Assembly: GCF_964204645.1 (NCBI RefSeq)
Contig: NW_027437431.1
Location: 62,001 to 126,000 of the forward strand
DNA: 64,000 nt
Reading direction: 5' to 3'
Source: Tubulanus polymorphus
Taxonomy: Eukaryota > Nemertea > Palaeonemertea > Tubulaniformes > Tubulanidae
Of the stretch, positions 48,187 through 59,488 are shown in pieces. Position 1 is the first letter of the stretch, and each line of letters begins with the position of its first letter. The notes below the pieces were generated by a model. The model was not told the DNA's origin and did no database searches. It was given only the letters and a program-made list of their open reading frames with translations. Made by a program: the position numbers and the translations under genes.

Positions 48187-49269
48187 ATGCCATCGTTGAA
48201 ACGGAGGCGAAACGGATTTACATTGCCCGGTTTACCACATTGCGGTCCATTCAACGATATATCCAGTTACAAAAGCGAAGGAATAGACGAAGTGTGCCGT
48301 ATTCACGACAAAGAGTACGGAGAACTGCAAGAGAAATACGGTAAATGGGCTCCGTACTTCCAGTACAATTCAGCGGATCAGACATTTTTGGACAGTGCTT
48401 CGGGTGTGAACGGTGTAGGTGCGAGACTAACGTCGAGTGTATTCAGAGCAAAACGGGCGTTATTTCCAACAATGGCGGAAGAACCGGCATTAAAAAGATC
48501 AAAGAGAACGGCGGAAACGGGGAGCGAAGAAGGGAACGCCCAACAAATGATGACTCACATGACGGAAAAGCCGTCACTACACTATAAGAGCGTGTTAATA
48601 CATAGAGGTTACCTAACGTTTACGAATTGGGATCCGGACCAGGCGTACGGAGCATTCGGAAGAAAAGCGAAGATTTACTGTTCGGGAATGAGAACGTTTA
48701 ACTTCGGATTAAAAGAAAGAGAAGGATGGAGAAGATTTCCAGCCAGCATGGATACCATAGGGATGTGGGATCAATTCAAAGTGACTTCGGGTAAAATAAC
48801 GTTATACCCCATAGCGAGCGAAAGCGCGGTAAGCTCTGATTCGAACGCGTTCCAAGATCCGATAGTATGGTTAAAGACGGCAGCCGATTGGGACTTGAAA
48901 GTGAAAGACTCGGCCGCCAATACTCACCAGGGATCGCCGTACGCCGATATAAATTTATTAACTCAAAAGCAAAGCTACAGGCAATACGAATTAGGTCGGG
49001 GATGCGTTAGCATGGGATTACCCATGTCGACCATAAGAACCGAAATACAAGACACGAGTGACCCGACAGACGTTACCAGATCGGTGAATATCGGGGATAA
49101 CTCGGCGTGGTTAGACGGAGCGTACCGCGATCATTGGCAATCAGCCGCGCTCATTATGCAAATGTTAGTGTACAACGATTCGATACACGCGGATTTAAAC
49201 ACGCCCCATACAGAAATTATCGTTCCAGCGGAAGTGGAGTTTACGATGATTCATAGAAACAGAGTATAA
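48187..49269 (+). CDS. Capsid protein with PLA2 domain, copy 15
   Basis: Identical in translation to copy 1. HDxxY codons 48304-48318; VP2-like start 48472. Confidence 0.88.
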   Translation: MPSLKRRRNGFTLPGLPHCGPFNDISSYKSEGIDEVCRIHDKEYGELQEKYGKWAPYFQYNSADQTFLDSASGVNGVGARLTSSVFRAKRALFPTMAEEPALKRSKRTAETGSEEGNAQQMMTHMTEKPSLHYKSVLIHRGYLTFTNWDPDQAYGAFGRKAKIYCSGMRTFNFGLKEREGWRRFPASMDTIGMWDQFKVTSGKITLYPIASESAVSSDSNAFQDPIVWLKTAADWDLKVKDSAANTHQGSPYADINLLTQKQSYRQYELGRGCVSMGLPMSTIRTEIQDTSDPTDVTRSVNIGDNSAWLDGAYRDHWQSAALIMQMLVYNDSIHADLNTPHTEIIVPAEVEFTMIHRNRV

Positions 49270-49270
49270 T

Positions 49271-49579
49271 ATGATAATAACTTTCCTATTCTTGGCATCC
49301 GGTTTCCTACACGAGTACAAGTGGCACGTATATACTAAACGTATCATGAGTAGAACGCAACGATTCATGAAAATAAGAGACGAAGTGGCGAACGAGTGGG
49401 TCATCAAACACGACGTCAACGAAAATCGGGTACTAAGGGAACAACACATTACAGAAGTAGCGAAAAGGATATTCTACTACCGGGAAAAACAATGGGAACT
49501 AAGTCGAGAAACTGGTCGTTCACAACCGACAATCGAGCAGAAGTCTGCCTCGAAAGTCAAATCGGAACGTCAACAGTAA
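49271..49579 (+). CDS. Small basic protein, unknown function, copy 15
   Basis: Identical to the ORF at 1586-1894. Confidence 0.42.
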   Translation: MIITFLFLASGFLHEYKWHVYTKRIMSRTQRFMKIRDEVANEWVIKHDVNENRVLREQHITEVAKRIFYYREKQWELSRETGRSQPTIEQKSASKVKSERQQ

Positions 49580-50895
49580 CCGTACACATAGGTCCGCAAG
49601 AAGATCCGGACGGTTACGCGCACGGAGTAATAATAACGTTAGCCAAAGGTACGCAACGACCGTTGAAACAGAGCGAAAACGCGATTAGACAACTGTTACA
49701 CTCGCTAGGCATTAGATTAGTTAACGACTACATCAAACCGACGGAAAAATTAGGCGCCTACATTCAATACATGTACAAAGAAGCCGACAAAATACCGGAA
49801 GAATTACGAGGTCACTTGGAGGTGAAAAACTCGAAAACGAACGACGACTTTTTCGGCCAAAAGATAAACGCGTTATACGCGGAATACCAACAAAGACCGG
49901 GACTAGCCGATTGGACGGCGAGAATAGTGAAGGAGTTCGGTTACAACGTACCCGAACTGAAAGTGAAAAGATCGTTTAAAAATTGGCCGGTAAGGGTAAA
50001 AGATATTACGAGAAACGCGGGTGACTTTGCGTTGAAAATGACGGACATAACAGAGCCGAAATTGACGCCGGAAATGGGAGTAGAAATTATAACGAAATGC
50101 CTGGATAACGTTCAATCGGCGATGTGGGATGGTAAACATATAAATAAACGTGACCTGCTGGTAATATTGGTGAACGCGGCGATCGAGGGAGGTACGAGTA
50201 AAATCAGAAACGCGCCTCATATAATATTTTACGGAGATGCCGGGTCTGGTAAATCGATGTTGGCTAAATTATTGTTCCCGGATTCGATTACGAGCCAAAT
50301 GCCGACGGATTCGGAAGGCGTAGGAGCGTGCGAGATGGGAGGAGGACAACGTATATTCAAAGTCGACGACGCCAGCGACGCTTTTTGGCACAACTCGGGG
50401 TTGTTGTCGATGATACTCGCGATGTACCAGTCCACCTGGGAGGCAAAAGTACATTCTAGTAAACAAAGTAACCCGCCGTGTATGACGGTAATTACGACGA
50501 ATTGTAAGAATCCGTTAGAGAAGTTCGCCTCTACAGTAGCTTTGGAAGCTGTGGAAAGGAGATTCTTGTCGGTGTATTTCAAAGGTAAAGCAGATTTGGG
50601 AAACGTAGTTTACGACATTACGCCGGGCGTATGCGAAGAAATATTAGAAATAATAGTTAACGAAATTAGACAAGGTAGATATCTGGACAACCAAGTCCAC
50701 TTGGACGACTGGGAAACGGATGATGACGTGGTGATACCGTTCGAAAAAGAAAGAAACTTCATCGAAGCGTACCACGTAGGTCACATGTCGGACGCGATGC
50801 ATCAGAATATGGAGGAAAGGTTAAAACGTAAACGTAAAGAAGAAGACGATACGAATGAAACTCTTAAGTTCGCTAAACGCGGGGAAATCCTGTAG
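49492..50895 (+). CDS. rep: Rep (HUH-like nickase plus SF3 helicase), copy 15
   Basis: Identical in translation to copy 1. Walker A codons 50233-50256. Confidence 0.92.
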   Translation: MGTKSRNWSFTTDNRAEVCLESQIGTSTVTVHIGPQEDPDGYAHGVIITLAKGTQRPLKQSENAIRQLLHSLGIRLVNDYIKPTEKLGAYIQYMYKEADKIPEELRGHLEVKNSKTNDDFFGQKINALYAEYQQRPGLADWTARIVKEFGYNVPELKVKRSFKNWPVRVKDITRNAGDFALKMTDITEPKLTPEMGVEIITKCLDNVQSAMWDGKHINKRDLLVILVNAAIEGGTSKIRNAPHIIFYGDAGSGKSMLAKLLFPDSITSQMPTDSEGVGACEMGGGQRIFKVDDASDAFWHNSGLLSMILAMYQSTWEAKVHSSKQSNPPCMTVITTNCKNPLEKFASTVALEAVERRFLSVYFKGKADLGNVVYDITPGVCEEILEIIVNEIRQGRYLDNQVHLDDWETDDDVVIPFEKERNFIEAYHVGHMSDAMHQNMEERLKRKRKEEDDTNETLKFAKRGEIL

Positions 50896-51592
50896 TTGGC
50901 AATGTAAATAAATCTATAAATAGAATTCTATAAATTTCTCAATTCGTTACTACCAGTGGACCCGCAGACCCGCGGACCCACTGGCTGTTCGTTTTTCATG
51001 GTCTACCCCCCCTTATATATATAATAAGGAAAGAGAAGGAGGGTCCGCGGGTCCGCGGGTCTGCGGTATTCTCTAAACCGAGAATCGAAAAGTTAATGAA
51101 ACTAGGTCGGAAAGATAACAAATTATTATTCAATATATCCTAAAGCTTCTACGAGGTTGGTCACGCGCTCGCTACGCTCGCCAGCGTGACACAACCTCGT
51201 GGACGCTCCAAAGATAATGAGTATGTGCTTGATAATGAGTGAATTAATTGGGAACCCTATAGCGGGTAAAAGGTAAGAAGTAGAAATTATAGGGTTAGGG
51301 GTTATCATTATACTCGGATGCCCACAGCCCGTGGTGGTCTGTGACAGTGGAGGTTAGTTAAAGTTCGAGGCGTGTGACTAGTCGGGGGGAATAACATAGG
51401 CGGCTACGCCGCGATAGTTAGTCGGCAAGGTCGGCTGCGCCTCCGGCGGTACAGATTACATCTGAGTGTATTAGTCTACCAACGGAAGCCCAAACCCTAA
51501 ATAATATTAGTCGGAAAAATCTGAGTTAGAGGGTCGCAACCGGTTCAAACAATTTAACATCTCATACAGGTGACTCGTACTTTTAGTATCAA
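50896..51592 (+). promoter_or_regulatory. Intergenic control region 15
   Basis: Poly(A) signal 50907-50912, octamer block with TATA 50953-51066, GCTCGC hairpin 51151-51200, splice donor 51273. Confidence 0.78.
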
Positions 51593-52675
51593 ATGCCATC
51601 GTTGAAACGGAGGCGAAACGGATTTACATTGCCCGGTTTACCACATTGCGGTCCATTCAACGATATATCCAGTTACAAAAGCGAAGGAATAGACGAAGTG
51701 TGCCGTATTCACGACAAAGAGTACGGAGAACTGCAAGAGAAATACGGTAAATGGGCTCCGTACTTCCAGTACAATTCAGCGGATCAGACATTTTTGGACA
51801 GTGCTTCGGGTGTGAACGGTGTAGGTGCGAGACTAACGTCGAGTGTATTCAGAGCAAAACGGGCGTTATTTCCAACAATGGCGGAAGAACCGGCATTAAA
51901 AAGATCAAAGAGAACGGCGGAAACGGGGAGCGAAGAAGGGAACGCCCAACAAATGATGACTCACATGACGGAAAAGCCGTCACTACACTATAAGAGCGTG
52001 TTAATACATAGAGGTTACCTAACGTTTACGAATTGGGATCCGGACCAGGCGTACGGAGCATTCGGAAGAAAAGCGAAGATTTACTGTTCGGGAATGAGAA
52101 CGTTTAACTTCGGATTAAAAGAAAGAGAAGGATGGAGAAGATTTCCAGCCAGCATGGATACCATAGGGATGTGGGATCAATTCAAAGTGACTTCGGGTAA
52201 AATAACGTTATACCCCATAGCGAGCGAAAGCGCGGTAAGCTCTGATTCGAACGCGTTCCAAGATCCGATAGTATGGTTAAAGACGGCAGCCGATTGGGAC
52301 TTGAAAGTGAAAGACTCGGCCGCCAATACTCACCAGGGATCGCCGTACGCCGATATAAATTTATTAACTCAAAAGCAAAGCTACAGGCAATACGAATTAG
52401 GTCGGGGATGCGTTAGCATGGGATTACCCATGTCGACCATAAGAACCGAAATACAAGACACGAGTGACCCGACAGACGTTACCAGATCGGTGAATATCGG
52501 GGATAACTCGGCGTGATTAGACGGAGCGTACCGCGATCATTGGCAATCAGCCGCGCTCATTATGCAAATGTTAGTGTACAACGATTCGATACACGCGGAT
52601 TTAAACACGCCCCATACAGAAATTATCGTTCCAGCGGAAGTGGAGTTTACGATGATTCATAGAAACAGAGTATAA
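51593..52675 (+). pseudogene. Capsid gene copy 16, truncated by a premature stop
   Basis: The reading frame stops at 52514-52516, so the product is 307 aa (51593-52516) instead of 360. The cause is a single G to A change at 52516 that turns Trp308 (TGG) into TGA. The last 53 residues, the C-terminal part of the presumed shell domain, are lost, while the PLA2 domain (HDxxY codons 51710-51724) and VP2-like start (51878) stay. The downstream bases are otherwise unchanged, so the mutation is recent or a sequencing error. A truncated shell would probably not assemble alone. Confidence 0.85.
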
Positions 52676-52676
52676 T

Positions 52677-52985
52677 ATGATAATAACTTTCCTATTCTTG
52701 GCATCCGGTTTCCTACACGAGTACAAGTGGCACGTATATACTAAACGTATCATGAGTAGAACGCAACGATTCATGAAAATAAGAGACGAAGTGGCGAACG
52801 AGTGGGTCATCAAACACGACGTCAACGAAAATCGGGTACTAAGGGAACAACACATTACAGAAGTAGCGAAAAGGATATTCTACTACCGGGAAAAACAATG
52901 GGAACTAAGTCGAGAAACTGGTCGTTCACAACCGACAATCGAGCAGAAGTCTGCCTCGAAAGTCAAATCGGAACGTCAACAGTAA
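52677..52985 (+). CDS. Small basic protein, unknown function, copy 16
   Basis: Identical to the ORF at 1586-1894. If it is translated by reinitiation after the capsid stop, the early stop at 52514 would leave it 160 bases further from the terminating ribosome than in other units. Confidence 0.42.
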   Translation: MIITFLFLASGFLHEYKWHVYTKRIMSRTQRFMKIRDEVANEWVIKHDVNENRVLREQHITEVAKRIFYYREKQWELSRETGRSQPTIEQKSASKVKSERQQ

Positions 52986-54301
52986 CCGTACACATAGGTC
53001 CGCAAGAAGATCCGGACGGTTACGCGCACGGAGTAATAATAACGTTAGCCAAAGGTACGCAACGACCGTTGAAACAGAGCGAAAACGCGATTAGACAACT
53101 GTTACACTCGCTAGGCATTAGATTAGTTAACGACTACATCAAACCGACGGAAAAATTAGGCGCCTACATTCAATACATGTACAAAGAAGCCGACAAAATA
53201 CCGGAAGAATTACGAGGTCACTTGGAGGTGAAAAACTCGAAAACGAACGACGACTTTTTCGGCCAAAAGATAAACGCGTTATACGCGGAATACCAACAAA
53301 GACCGGGACTAGCCGATTGGACGGCGAGAATAGTGAAGGAGTTCGGTTACAACGTACCCGAACTGAAAGTGAAAAGATCGTTTAAAAATTGGCCGGTAAG
53401 GGTAAAAGATATTACGAGAAACGCGGGTGACTTTGCGTTGAAAATGACGGACATAACAGAGCCGAAATTGACGCCGGAAATGGGAGTAGAAATTATAACG
53501 AAATGCCTGGATAACGTTCAATCGGCGATGTGGGATGGTAAACATATAAATAAACGTGACCTGCTGGTAATATTGGTGAACGCGGCGATCGAGGGAGGTA
53601 CGAGTAAAATCAGAAACGCGCCTCATATAATATTTTACGGAGATGCCGGGTCTGGTAAATCGATGTTGGCTAAATTATTGTTCCCGGATTCGATTACGAG
53701 CCAAATGCCGACGGATTCGGAAGGCGTAGGAGCGTGCGAGATGGGAGGAGGACAACGTATATTCAAAGTCGACGACGCCAGCGACGCTTTTTGGCACAAC
53801 TCGGGGTTGTTGTCGATGATACTCGCGATGTACCAGTCCACCTGGGAGGCAAAAGTACATTCTAGTAAACAAAGTAACCCGCCGTGTATGACGGTAATTA
53901 CGACGAATTGTAAGAATCCGTTAGAGAAGTTCGCCTCTACAGTAGCTTTGGAAGCTGTGGAAAGGAGATTCTTGTCGGTGTATTTCAAAGGTAAAGCAGA
54001 TTTGGGAAACGTAGTTTACGACATTACGCCGGGCGTATGCGAAGAAATATTAGAAATAATAGTTAACGAAATTAGACAAGGTAGATATCTGGACAACCAA
54101 GTCCACTTGGACGACTGGGAAACGGATGATGACGTGGTGATACCGTTCGAAAAAGAAAGAAACTTCATCGAAGCGTACCACGTAGGTCACATGTCGGACG
54201 CGATGCATCAGAATATGGAGGAAAGGTTAAAACGTAAACGTAAAGAAGAAGACGATACGAATGAAACTCTTAAGTTCGCTAAACGCGGGGAAATCCTGTA
54301 G
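52898..54301 (+). CDS. rep: Rep (HUH-like nickase plus SF3 helicase), copy 16
   Basis: Identical in translation to copy 1 although the capsid gene of this unit is broken. Walker A codons 53639-53662. Confidence 0.92.
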   Translation: MGTKSRNWSFTTDNRAEVCLESQIGTSTVTVHIGPQEDPDGYAHGVIITLAKGTQRPLKQSENAIRQLLHSLGIRLVNDYIKPTEKLGAYIQYMYKEADKIPEELRGHLEVKNSKTNDDFFGQKINALYAEYQQRPGLADWTARIVKEFGYNVPELKVKRSFKNWPVRVKDITRNAGDFALKMTDITEPKLTPEMGVEIITKCLDNVQSAMWDGKHINKRDLLVILVNAAIEGGTSKIRNAPHIIFYGDAGSGKSMLAKLLFPDSITSQMPTDSEGVGACEMGGGQRIFKVDDASDAFWHNSGLLSMILAMYQSTWEAKVHSSKQSNPPCMTVITTNCKNPLEKFASTVALEAVERRFLSVYFKGKADLGNVVYDITPGVCEEILEIIVNEIRQGRYLDNQVHLDDWETDDDVVIPFEKERNFIEAYHVGHMSDAMHQNMEERLKRKRKEEDDTNETLKFAKRGEIL

Positions 54302-54998
54302 TTGGCAATGTAAATAAATCTATAAATAGAATTCTATAAATTTCTCAATTCGTTACTACCAGTGGACCCGCAGACCCGCGGACCCACTGGCTGTTCGTTT
54401 TTCATGGTCTACCCCCCCTTATATATATAATAAGGAAAGAGAAGGAGGGTCCGCGGGTCCGCGGGTCTGCGGTATTCTCTAAACCGAGAATCGAAAAGTT
54501 AATGAAACTAGGTCGGAAAGATAACAAATTATTATTCAATATATCCTAAAGCTTCTACGAGGTTGGTCACGCGCTCGCTACGCTCGCCAGCGTGACACAA
54601 CCTCGTGGACGCTCCAAAGATAATGAGTATGTGCTTGATAATGAGTGAATTAATTGGGAACCCTATAGCGGGTAAAAGGTAAGAAGTAGAAATTATAGGG
54701 TTAGGGGTTATCATTATACTCGGATGCCCACAGCCCGTGGTGGTCTGTGACAGTGGAGGTTAGTTAAAGTTCGAGGCGTGTGACTAGTCGGGGGGAATAA
54801 CATAGGCGGCTACGCCGCGATAGTTAGTCGGCAAGGTCGGCTGCGCCTCCGGCGGTACAGATTACATCTGAGTGTATTAGTCTACCAACGGAAGCCCAAA
54901 CCCTAAATAATATTAGTCGGAAAAATCTGAGTTAGAGGGTCGCAACCGGTTCAAACAATTTAACATCTCATACAGGTGACTCGTACTTTTAGTATCAA
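54302..54998 (+). promoter_or_regulatory. Intergenic control region 16
   Basis: Poly(A) signal 54313-54318, octamer block with TATA 54359-54472, GCTCGC hairpin 54557-54606, splice donor 54679. Confidence 0.78.
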
Positions 54999-56081
54999 AT
55001 GCCATCGTTGAAACGGAGGCGAAACGGATTTACATTGCCCGGTTTACCACATTGCGGTCCATTCAACGATATATCCAGTTACAAAAGCGAAGGAATAGAC
55101 GAAGTGTGCCGTATTCACGACAAAGAGTACGGAGAACTGCAAGAGAAATACGGTAAATGGGCTCCGTACTTCCAGTACAATTCAGCGGATCAGACATTTT
55201 TGGACAGTGCTTCGGGTGTGAACGGTGTAGGTGCGAGACTAACGTCGAGTGTATTCAGAGCAAAACGGGCGTTATTTCCAACAATGGCGGAAGAACCGGC
55301 ATTAAAAAGATCAAAGAGAACGGCGGAAACGGGGAGCGAAGAAGGGAACGCCCAACAAATGATGACTCACATGACGGAAAAGCCGTCACTACACTATAAG
55401 AGCGTGTTAATACATAGAGGTTACCTAACGTTTACGAATTGGGATCCGGACCAGGCGTACGGAGCATTCGGAAGAAAAGCGAAGATTTACTGTTCGGGAA
55501 TGAGAACGTTTAACTTCGGATTAAAAGAAAGAGAAGGATGGAGAAGATTTCCAGCCAGCATGGATACCATAGGGATGTGGGATCAATTCAAAGTGACTTC
55601 GGGTAAAATAACGTTATACCCCATAGCGAGCGAAAGCGCGGTAAGCTCTGATTCGAACGCGTTCCAAGATCCGATAGTATGGTTAAAGACGGCAGCCGAT
55701 TGGGACTTGAAAGTGAAAGACTCGGCCGCCAATACTCACCAGGGATCGCCGTACGCCGATATAAATTTATTAACTCAAAAGCAAAGCTACAGGCAATACG
55801 AATTAGGTCGGGGATGCGTTAGCATGGGATTACCCATGTCGACCATAAGAACCGAAATACAAGACACGAGTGACCCGACAGACGTTACCAGATCGGTGAA
55901 TATCGGGGATAACTCGGCGTGGTTAGACGGAGCGTACCGCGATCATTGGCAATCAGCCGCGCTCATTATGCAAATGTTAGTGTACAACGATTCGATACAC
56001 GCGGATTTAAACACGCCCCATACAGAAATTATCGTTCCAGCGGAAGTGGAGTTTACGATGATTCATAGAAACAGAGTATAA
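54999..56081 (+). CDS. Capsid protein with PLA2 domain, copy 17
   Basis: Full length again, Trp308 present, identical to copy 1. HDxxY codons 55116-55130; VP2-like start 55284. Confidence 0.88.
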   Translation: MPSLKRRRNGFTLPGLPHCGPFNDISSYKSEGIDEVCRIHDKEYGELQEKYGKWAPYFQYNSADQTFLDSASGVNGVGARLTSSVFRAKRALFPTMAEEPALKRSKRTAETGSEEGNAQQMMTHMTEKPSLHYKSVLIHRGYLTFTNWDPDQAYGAFGRKAKIYCSGMRTFNFGLKEREGWRRFPASMDTIGMWDQFKVTSGKITLYPIASESAVSSDSNAFQDPIVWLKTAADWDLKVKDSAANTHQGSPYADINLLTQKQSYRQYELGRGCVSMGLPMSTIRTEIQDTSDPTDVTRSVNIGDNSAWLDGAYRDHWQSAALIMQMLVYNDSIHADLNTPHTEIIVPAEVEFTMIHRNRV

Positions 56082-56082
56082 T

Positions 56083-56391
56083 ATGATAATAACTTTCCTA
56101 TTCTTGGCATCCGGTTTCCTACACGAGTACAAGTGGCACGTATATACTAAACGTATCATGAGTAGAACGCAACGATTCATGAAAATAAGAGACGAAGTGG
56201 CGAACGAGTGGGTCATCAAACACGACGTCAACGAAAATCGGGTACTAAGGGAACAACACATTACAGAAGTAGCGAAAAGGATATTCTACTACCGGGAAAA
56301 ACAATGGGAACTAAGTCGAGAAACTGGTCGTTCACAACCGACAATCGAGCAGAAGTCTGCCTCGAAAGTCAAATCGGAACGTCAACAGTAA
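56083..56391 (+). CDS. Small basic protein, unknown function, copy 17
   Basis: Identical to the ORF at 1586-1894. Confidence 0.42.
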   Translation: MIITFLFLASGFLHEYKWHVYTKRIMSRTQRFMKIRDEVANEWVIKHDVNENRVLREQHITEVAKRIFYYREKQWELSRETGRSQPTIEQKSASKVKSERQQ

Positions 56392-57707
56392 CCGTACACA
56401 TAGGTCCGCAAGAAGATCCGGACGGTTACGCGCACGGAGTAATAATAACGTTAGCCAAAGGTACGCAACGACCGTTGAAACAGAGCGAAAACGCGATTAG
56501 ACAACTGTTACACTCGCTAGGCATTAGATTAGTTAACGACTACATCAAACCGACGGAAAAATTAGGCGCCTACATTCAATACATGTACAAAGAAGCCGAC
56601 AAAATACCGGAAGAATTACGAGGTCACTTGGAGGTGAAAAACTCGAAAACGAACGACGACTTTTTCGGCCAAAAGATAAACGCGTTATACGCGGAATACC
56701 AACAAAGACCGGGACTAGCCGATTGGACGGCGAGAATAGTGAAGGAGTTCGGTTACAACGTACCCGAACTGAAAGTGAAAAGATCGTTTAAAAATTGGCC
56801 GGTAAGGGTAAAAGATATTACGAGAAACGCGGGTGACTTTGCGTTGAAAATGACGGACATAACAGAGCCGAAATTGACGCCGGAAATGGGAGTAGAAATT
56901 ATAACGAAATGCCTGGATAACGTTCAATCGGCGATGTGGGATGGTAAACATATAAATAAACGTGACCTGCTGGTAATATTGGTGAACGCGGCGATCGAGG
57001 GAGGTACGAGTAAAATCAGAAACGCGCCTCATATAATATTTTACGGAGATGCCGGGTCTGGTAAATCGATGTTGGCTAAATTATTGTTCCCGGATTCGAT
57101 TACGAGCCAAATGCCGACGGATTCGGAAGGCGTAGGAGCGTGCGAGATGGGAGGAGGACAACGTATATTCAAAGTCGACGACGCCAGCGACGCTTTTTGG
57201 CACAACTCGGGGTTGTTGTCGATGATACTCGCGATGTACCAGTCCACCTGGGAGGCAAAAGTACATTCTAGTAAACAAAGTAACCCGCCGTGTATGACGG
57301 TAATTACGACGAATTGTAAGAATCCGTTAGAGAAGTTCGCCTCTACAGTAGCTTTGGAAGCTGTGGAAAGGAGATTCTTGTCGGTGTATTTCAAAGGTAA
57401 AGCAGATTTGGGAAACGTAGTTTACGACATTACGCCGGGCGTATGCGAAGAAATATTAGAAATAATAGTTAACGAAATTAGACAAGGTAGATATCTGGAC
57501 AACCAAGTCCACTTGGACGACTGGGAAACGGATGATGACGTGGTGATACCGTTCGAAAAAGAAAGAAACTTCATCGAAGCGTACCACGTAGGTCACATGT
57601 CGGACGCGATGCATCAGAATATGGAGGAAAGGTTAAAACGTAAACGTAAAGAAGAAGACGATACGAATGAAACTCTTAAGTTCGCTAAACGCGGGGAAAT
57701 CCTGTAG
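56304..57707 (+). CDS. rep: Rep (HUH-like nickase plus SF3 helicase), copy 17
   Basis: Identical in translation to copy 1. Walker A codons 57045-57068. Confidence 0.92.
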   Translation: MGTKSRNWSFTTDNRAEVCLESQIGTSTVTVHIGPQEDPDGYAHGVIITLAKGTQRPLKQSENAIRQLLHSLGIRLVNDYIKPTEKLGAYIQYMYKEADKIPEELRGHLEVKNSKTNDDFFGQKINALYAEYQQRPGLADWTARIVKEFGYNVPELKVKRSFKNWPVRVKDITRNAGDFALKMTDITEPKLTPEMGVEIITKCLDNVQSAMWDGKHINKRDLLVILVNAAIEGGTSKIRNAPHIIFYGDAGSGKSMLAKLLFPDSITSQMPTDSEGVGACEMGGGQRIFKVDDASDAFWHNSGLLSMILAMYQSTWEAKVHSSKQSNPPCMTVITTNCKNPLEKFASTVALEAVERRFLSVYFKGKADLGNVVYDITPGVCEEILEIIVNEIRQGRYLDNQVHLDDWETDDDVVIPFEKERNFIEAYHVGHMSDAMHQNMEERLKRKRKEEDDTNETLKFAKRGEIL

Positions 57708-58404
57708 TTGGCAATGTAAATAAATCTATAAATAGAATTCTATAAATTTCTCAATTCGTTACTACCAGTGGACCCGCAGACCCGCGGACCCACTGGCTGT
57801 TCGTTTTTCATGGTCTACCCCCCCTTATATATATAATAAGGAAAGAGAAGGAGGGTCCGCGGGTCCGCGGGTCTGCGGTATTCTCTAAACCGAGAATCGA
57901 AAAGTTAATGAAACTAGGTCGGAAAGATAACAAATTATTATTCAATATATCCTAAAGCTTCTACGAGGTTGGTCACGCGCTCGCTACGCTCGCCAGCGTG
58001 ACACAACCTCGTGGACGCTCCAAAGATAATGAGTATGTGCTTGATAATGAGTGAATTAATTGGGAACCCTATAGCGGGTAAAAGGTAAGAAGTAGAAATT
58101 ATAGGGTTAGGGGTTATCATTATACTCGGATGCCCACAGCCCGTGGTGGTCTGTGACAGTGGAGGTTAGTTAAAGTTCGAGGCGTGTGACTAGTCGGGGG
58201 GAATAACATAGGCGGCTACGCCGCGATAGTTAGTCGGCAAGGTCGGCTGCGCCTCCGGCGGTACAGATTACATCTGAGTGTATTAGTCTACCAACGGAAG
58301 CCCAAACCCTAAATAATATTAGTCGGAAAAATCTGAGTTAGAGGGTCGCAACCGGTTCAAACAATTTAACATCTCATACAGGTGACTCGTACTTTTAGTA
58401 TCAA
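57708..58404 (+). promoter_or_regulatory. Intergenic control region 17
   Basis: Poly(A) signal 57719-57724, octamer block with TATA 57765-57878, GCTCGC hairpin 57963-58012, splice donor 58085. Confidence 0.78.
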
Positions 58405-59487
58405 ATGCCATCGTTGAAACGGAGGCGAAACGGATTTACATTGCCCGGTTTACCACATTGCGGTCCATTCAACGATATATCCAGTTACAAAAGCGAAGGA
58501 ATAGACGAAGTGTGCCGTATTCACGACAAAGAGTACGGAGAACTGCAAGAGAAATACGGTAAATGGGCTCCGTACTTCCAGTACAATTCAGCGGATCAGA
58601 CATTTTTGGACAGTGCTTCGGGTGTGAACGGTGTAGGTGCGAGACTAACGTCGAGTGTATTCAGAGCAAAACGGGCGTTATTTCCAACAATGGCGGAAGA
58701 ACCGGCATTAAAAAGATCAAAGAGAACGGCGGAAACGGGGAGCGAAGAAGGGAACGCCCAACAAATGATGACTCACATGACGGAAAAGCCGTCACTACAC
58801 TATAAGAGCGTGTTAATACATAGAGGTTACCTAACGTTTACGAATTGGGATCCGGACCAGGCGTACGGAGCATTCGGAAGAAAAGCGAAGATTTACTGTT
58901 CGGGAATGAGAACGTTTAACTTCGGATTAAAAGAAAGAGAAGGATGGAGAAGATTTCCAGCCAGCATGGATACCATAGGGATGTGGGATCAATTCAAAGT
59001 GACTTCGGGTAAAATAACGTTATACCCCATAGCGAGCGAAAGCGCGGTAAGCTCTGATTCGAACGCGTTCCAAGATCCGATAGTATGGTTAAAGACGGCA
59101 GCCGATTGGGACTTGAAAGTGAAAGACTCGGCCGCCAATACTCACCAGGGATCGCCGTACGCCGATATAAATTTATTAACTCAAAAGCAAAGCTACAGGC
59201 AATACGAATTAGGTCGGGGATGCGTTAGCATGGGATTACCCATGTCGACCATAAGAACCGAAATACAAGACACGAGTGACCCGACAGACGTTACCAGATC
59301 GGTGAATATCGGGGATAACTCGGCGTGGTTAGACGGAGCGTACCGCGATCATTGGCAATCAGCCGCGCTCATTATGCAAATGTTAGTGTACAACGATTCG
59401 ATACACGCGGATTTAAACACGCCCCATACAGAAATTATCGTTCCAGCGGAAGTGGAGTTTACGATGATTCATAGAAACAGAGTATAA
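58405..59487 (+). CDS. Capsid protein with PLA2 domain, copy 18
   Basis: Identical in translation to copy 1. HDxxY codons 58522-58536; VP2-like start 58690. Confidence 0.88.
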   Translation: MPSLKRRRNGFTLPGLPHCGPFNDISSYKSEGIDEVCRIHDKEYGELQEKYGKWAPYFQYNSADQTFLDSASGVNGVGARLTSSVFRAKRALFPTMAEEPALKRSKRTAETGSEEGNAQQMMTHMTEKPSLHYKSVLIHRGYLTFTNWDPDQAYGAFGRKAKIYCSGMRTFNFGLKEREGWRRFPASMDTIGMWDQFKVTSGKITLYPIASESAVSSDSNAFQDPIVWLKTAADWDLKVKDSAANTHQGSPYADINLLTQKQSYRQYELGRGCVSMGLPMSTIRTEIQDTSDPTDVTRSVNIGDNSAWLDGAYRDHWQSAALIMQMLVYNDSIHADLNTPHTEIIVPAEVEFTMIHRNRV

Positions 59488-59488
59488 T

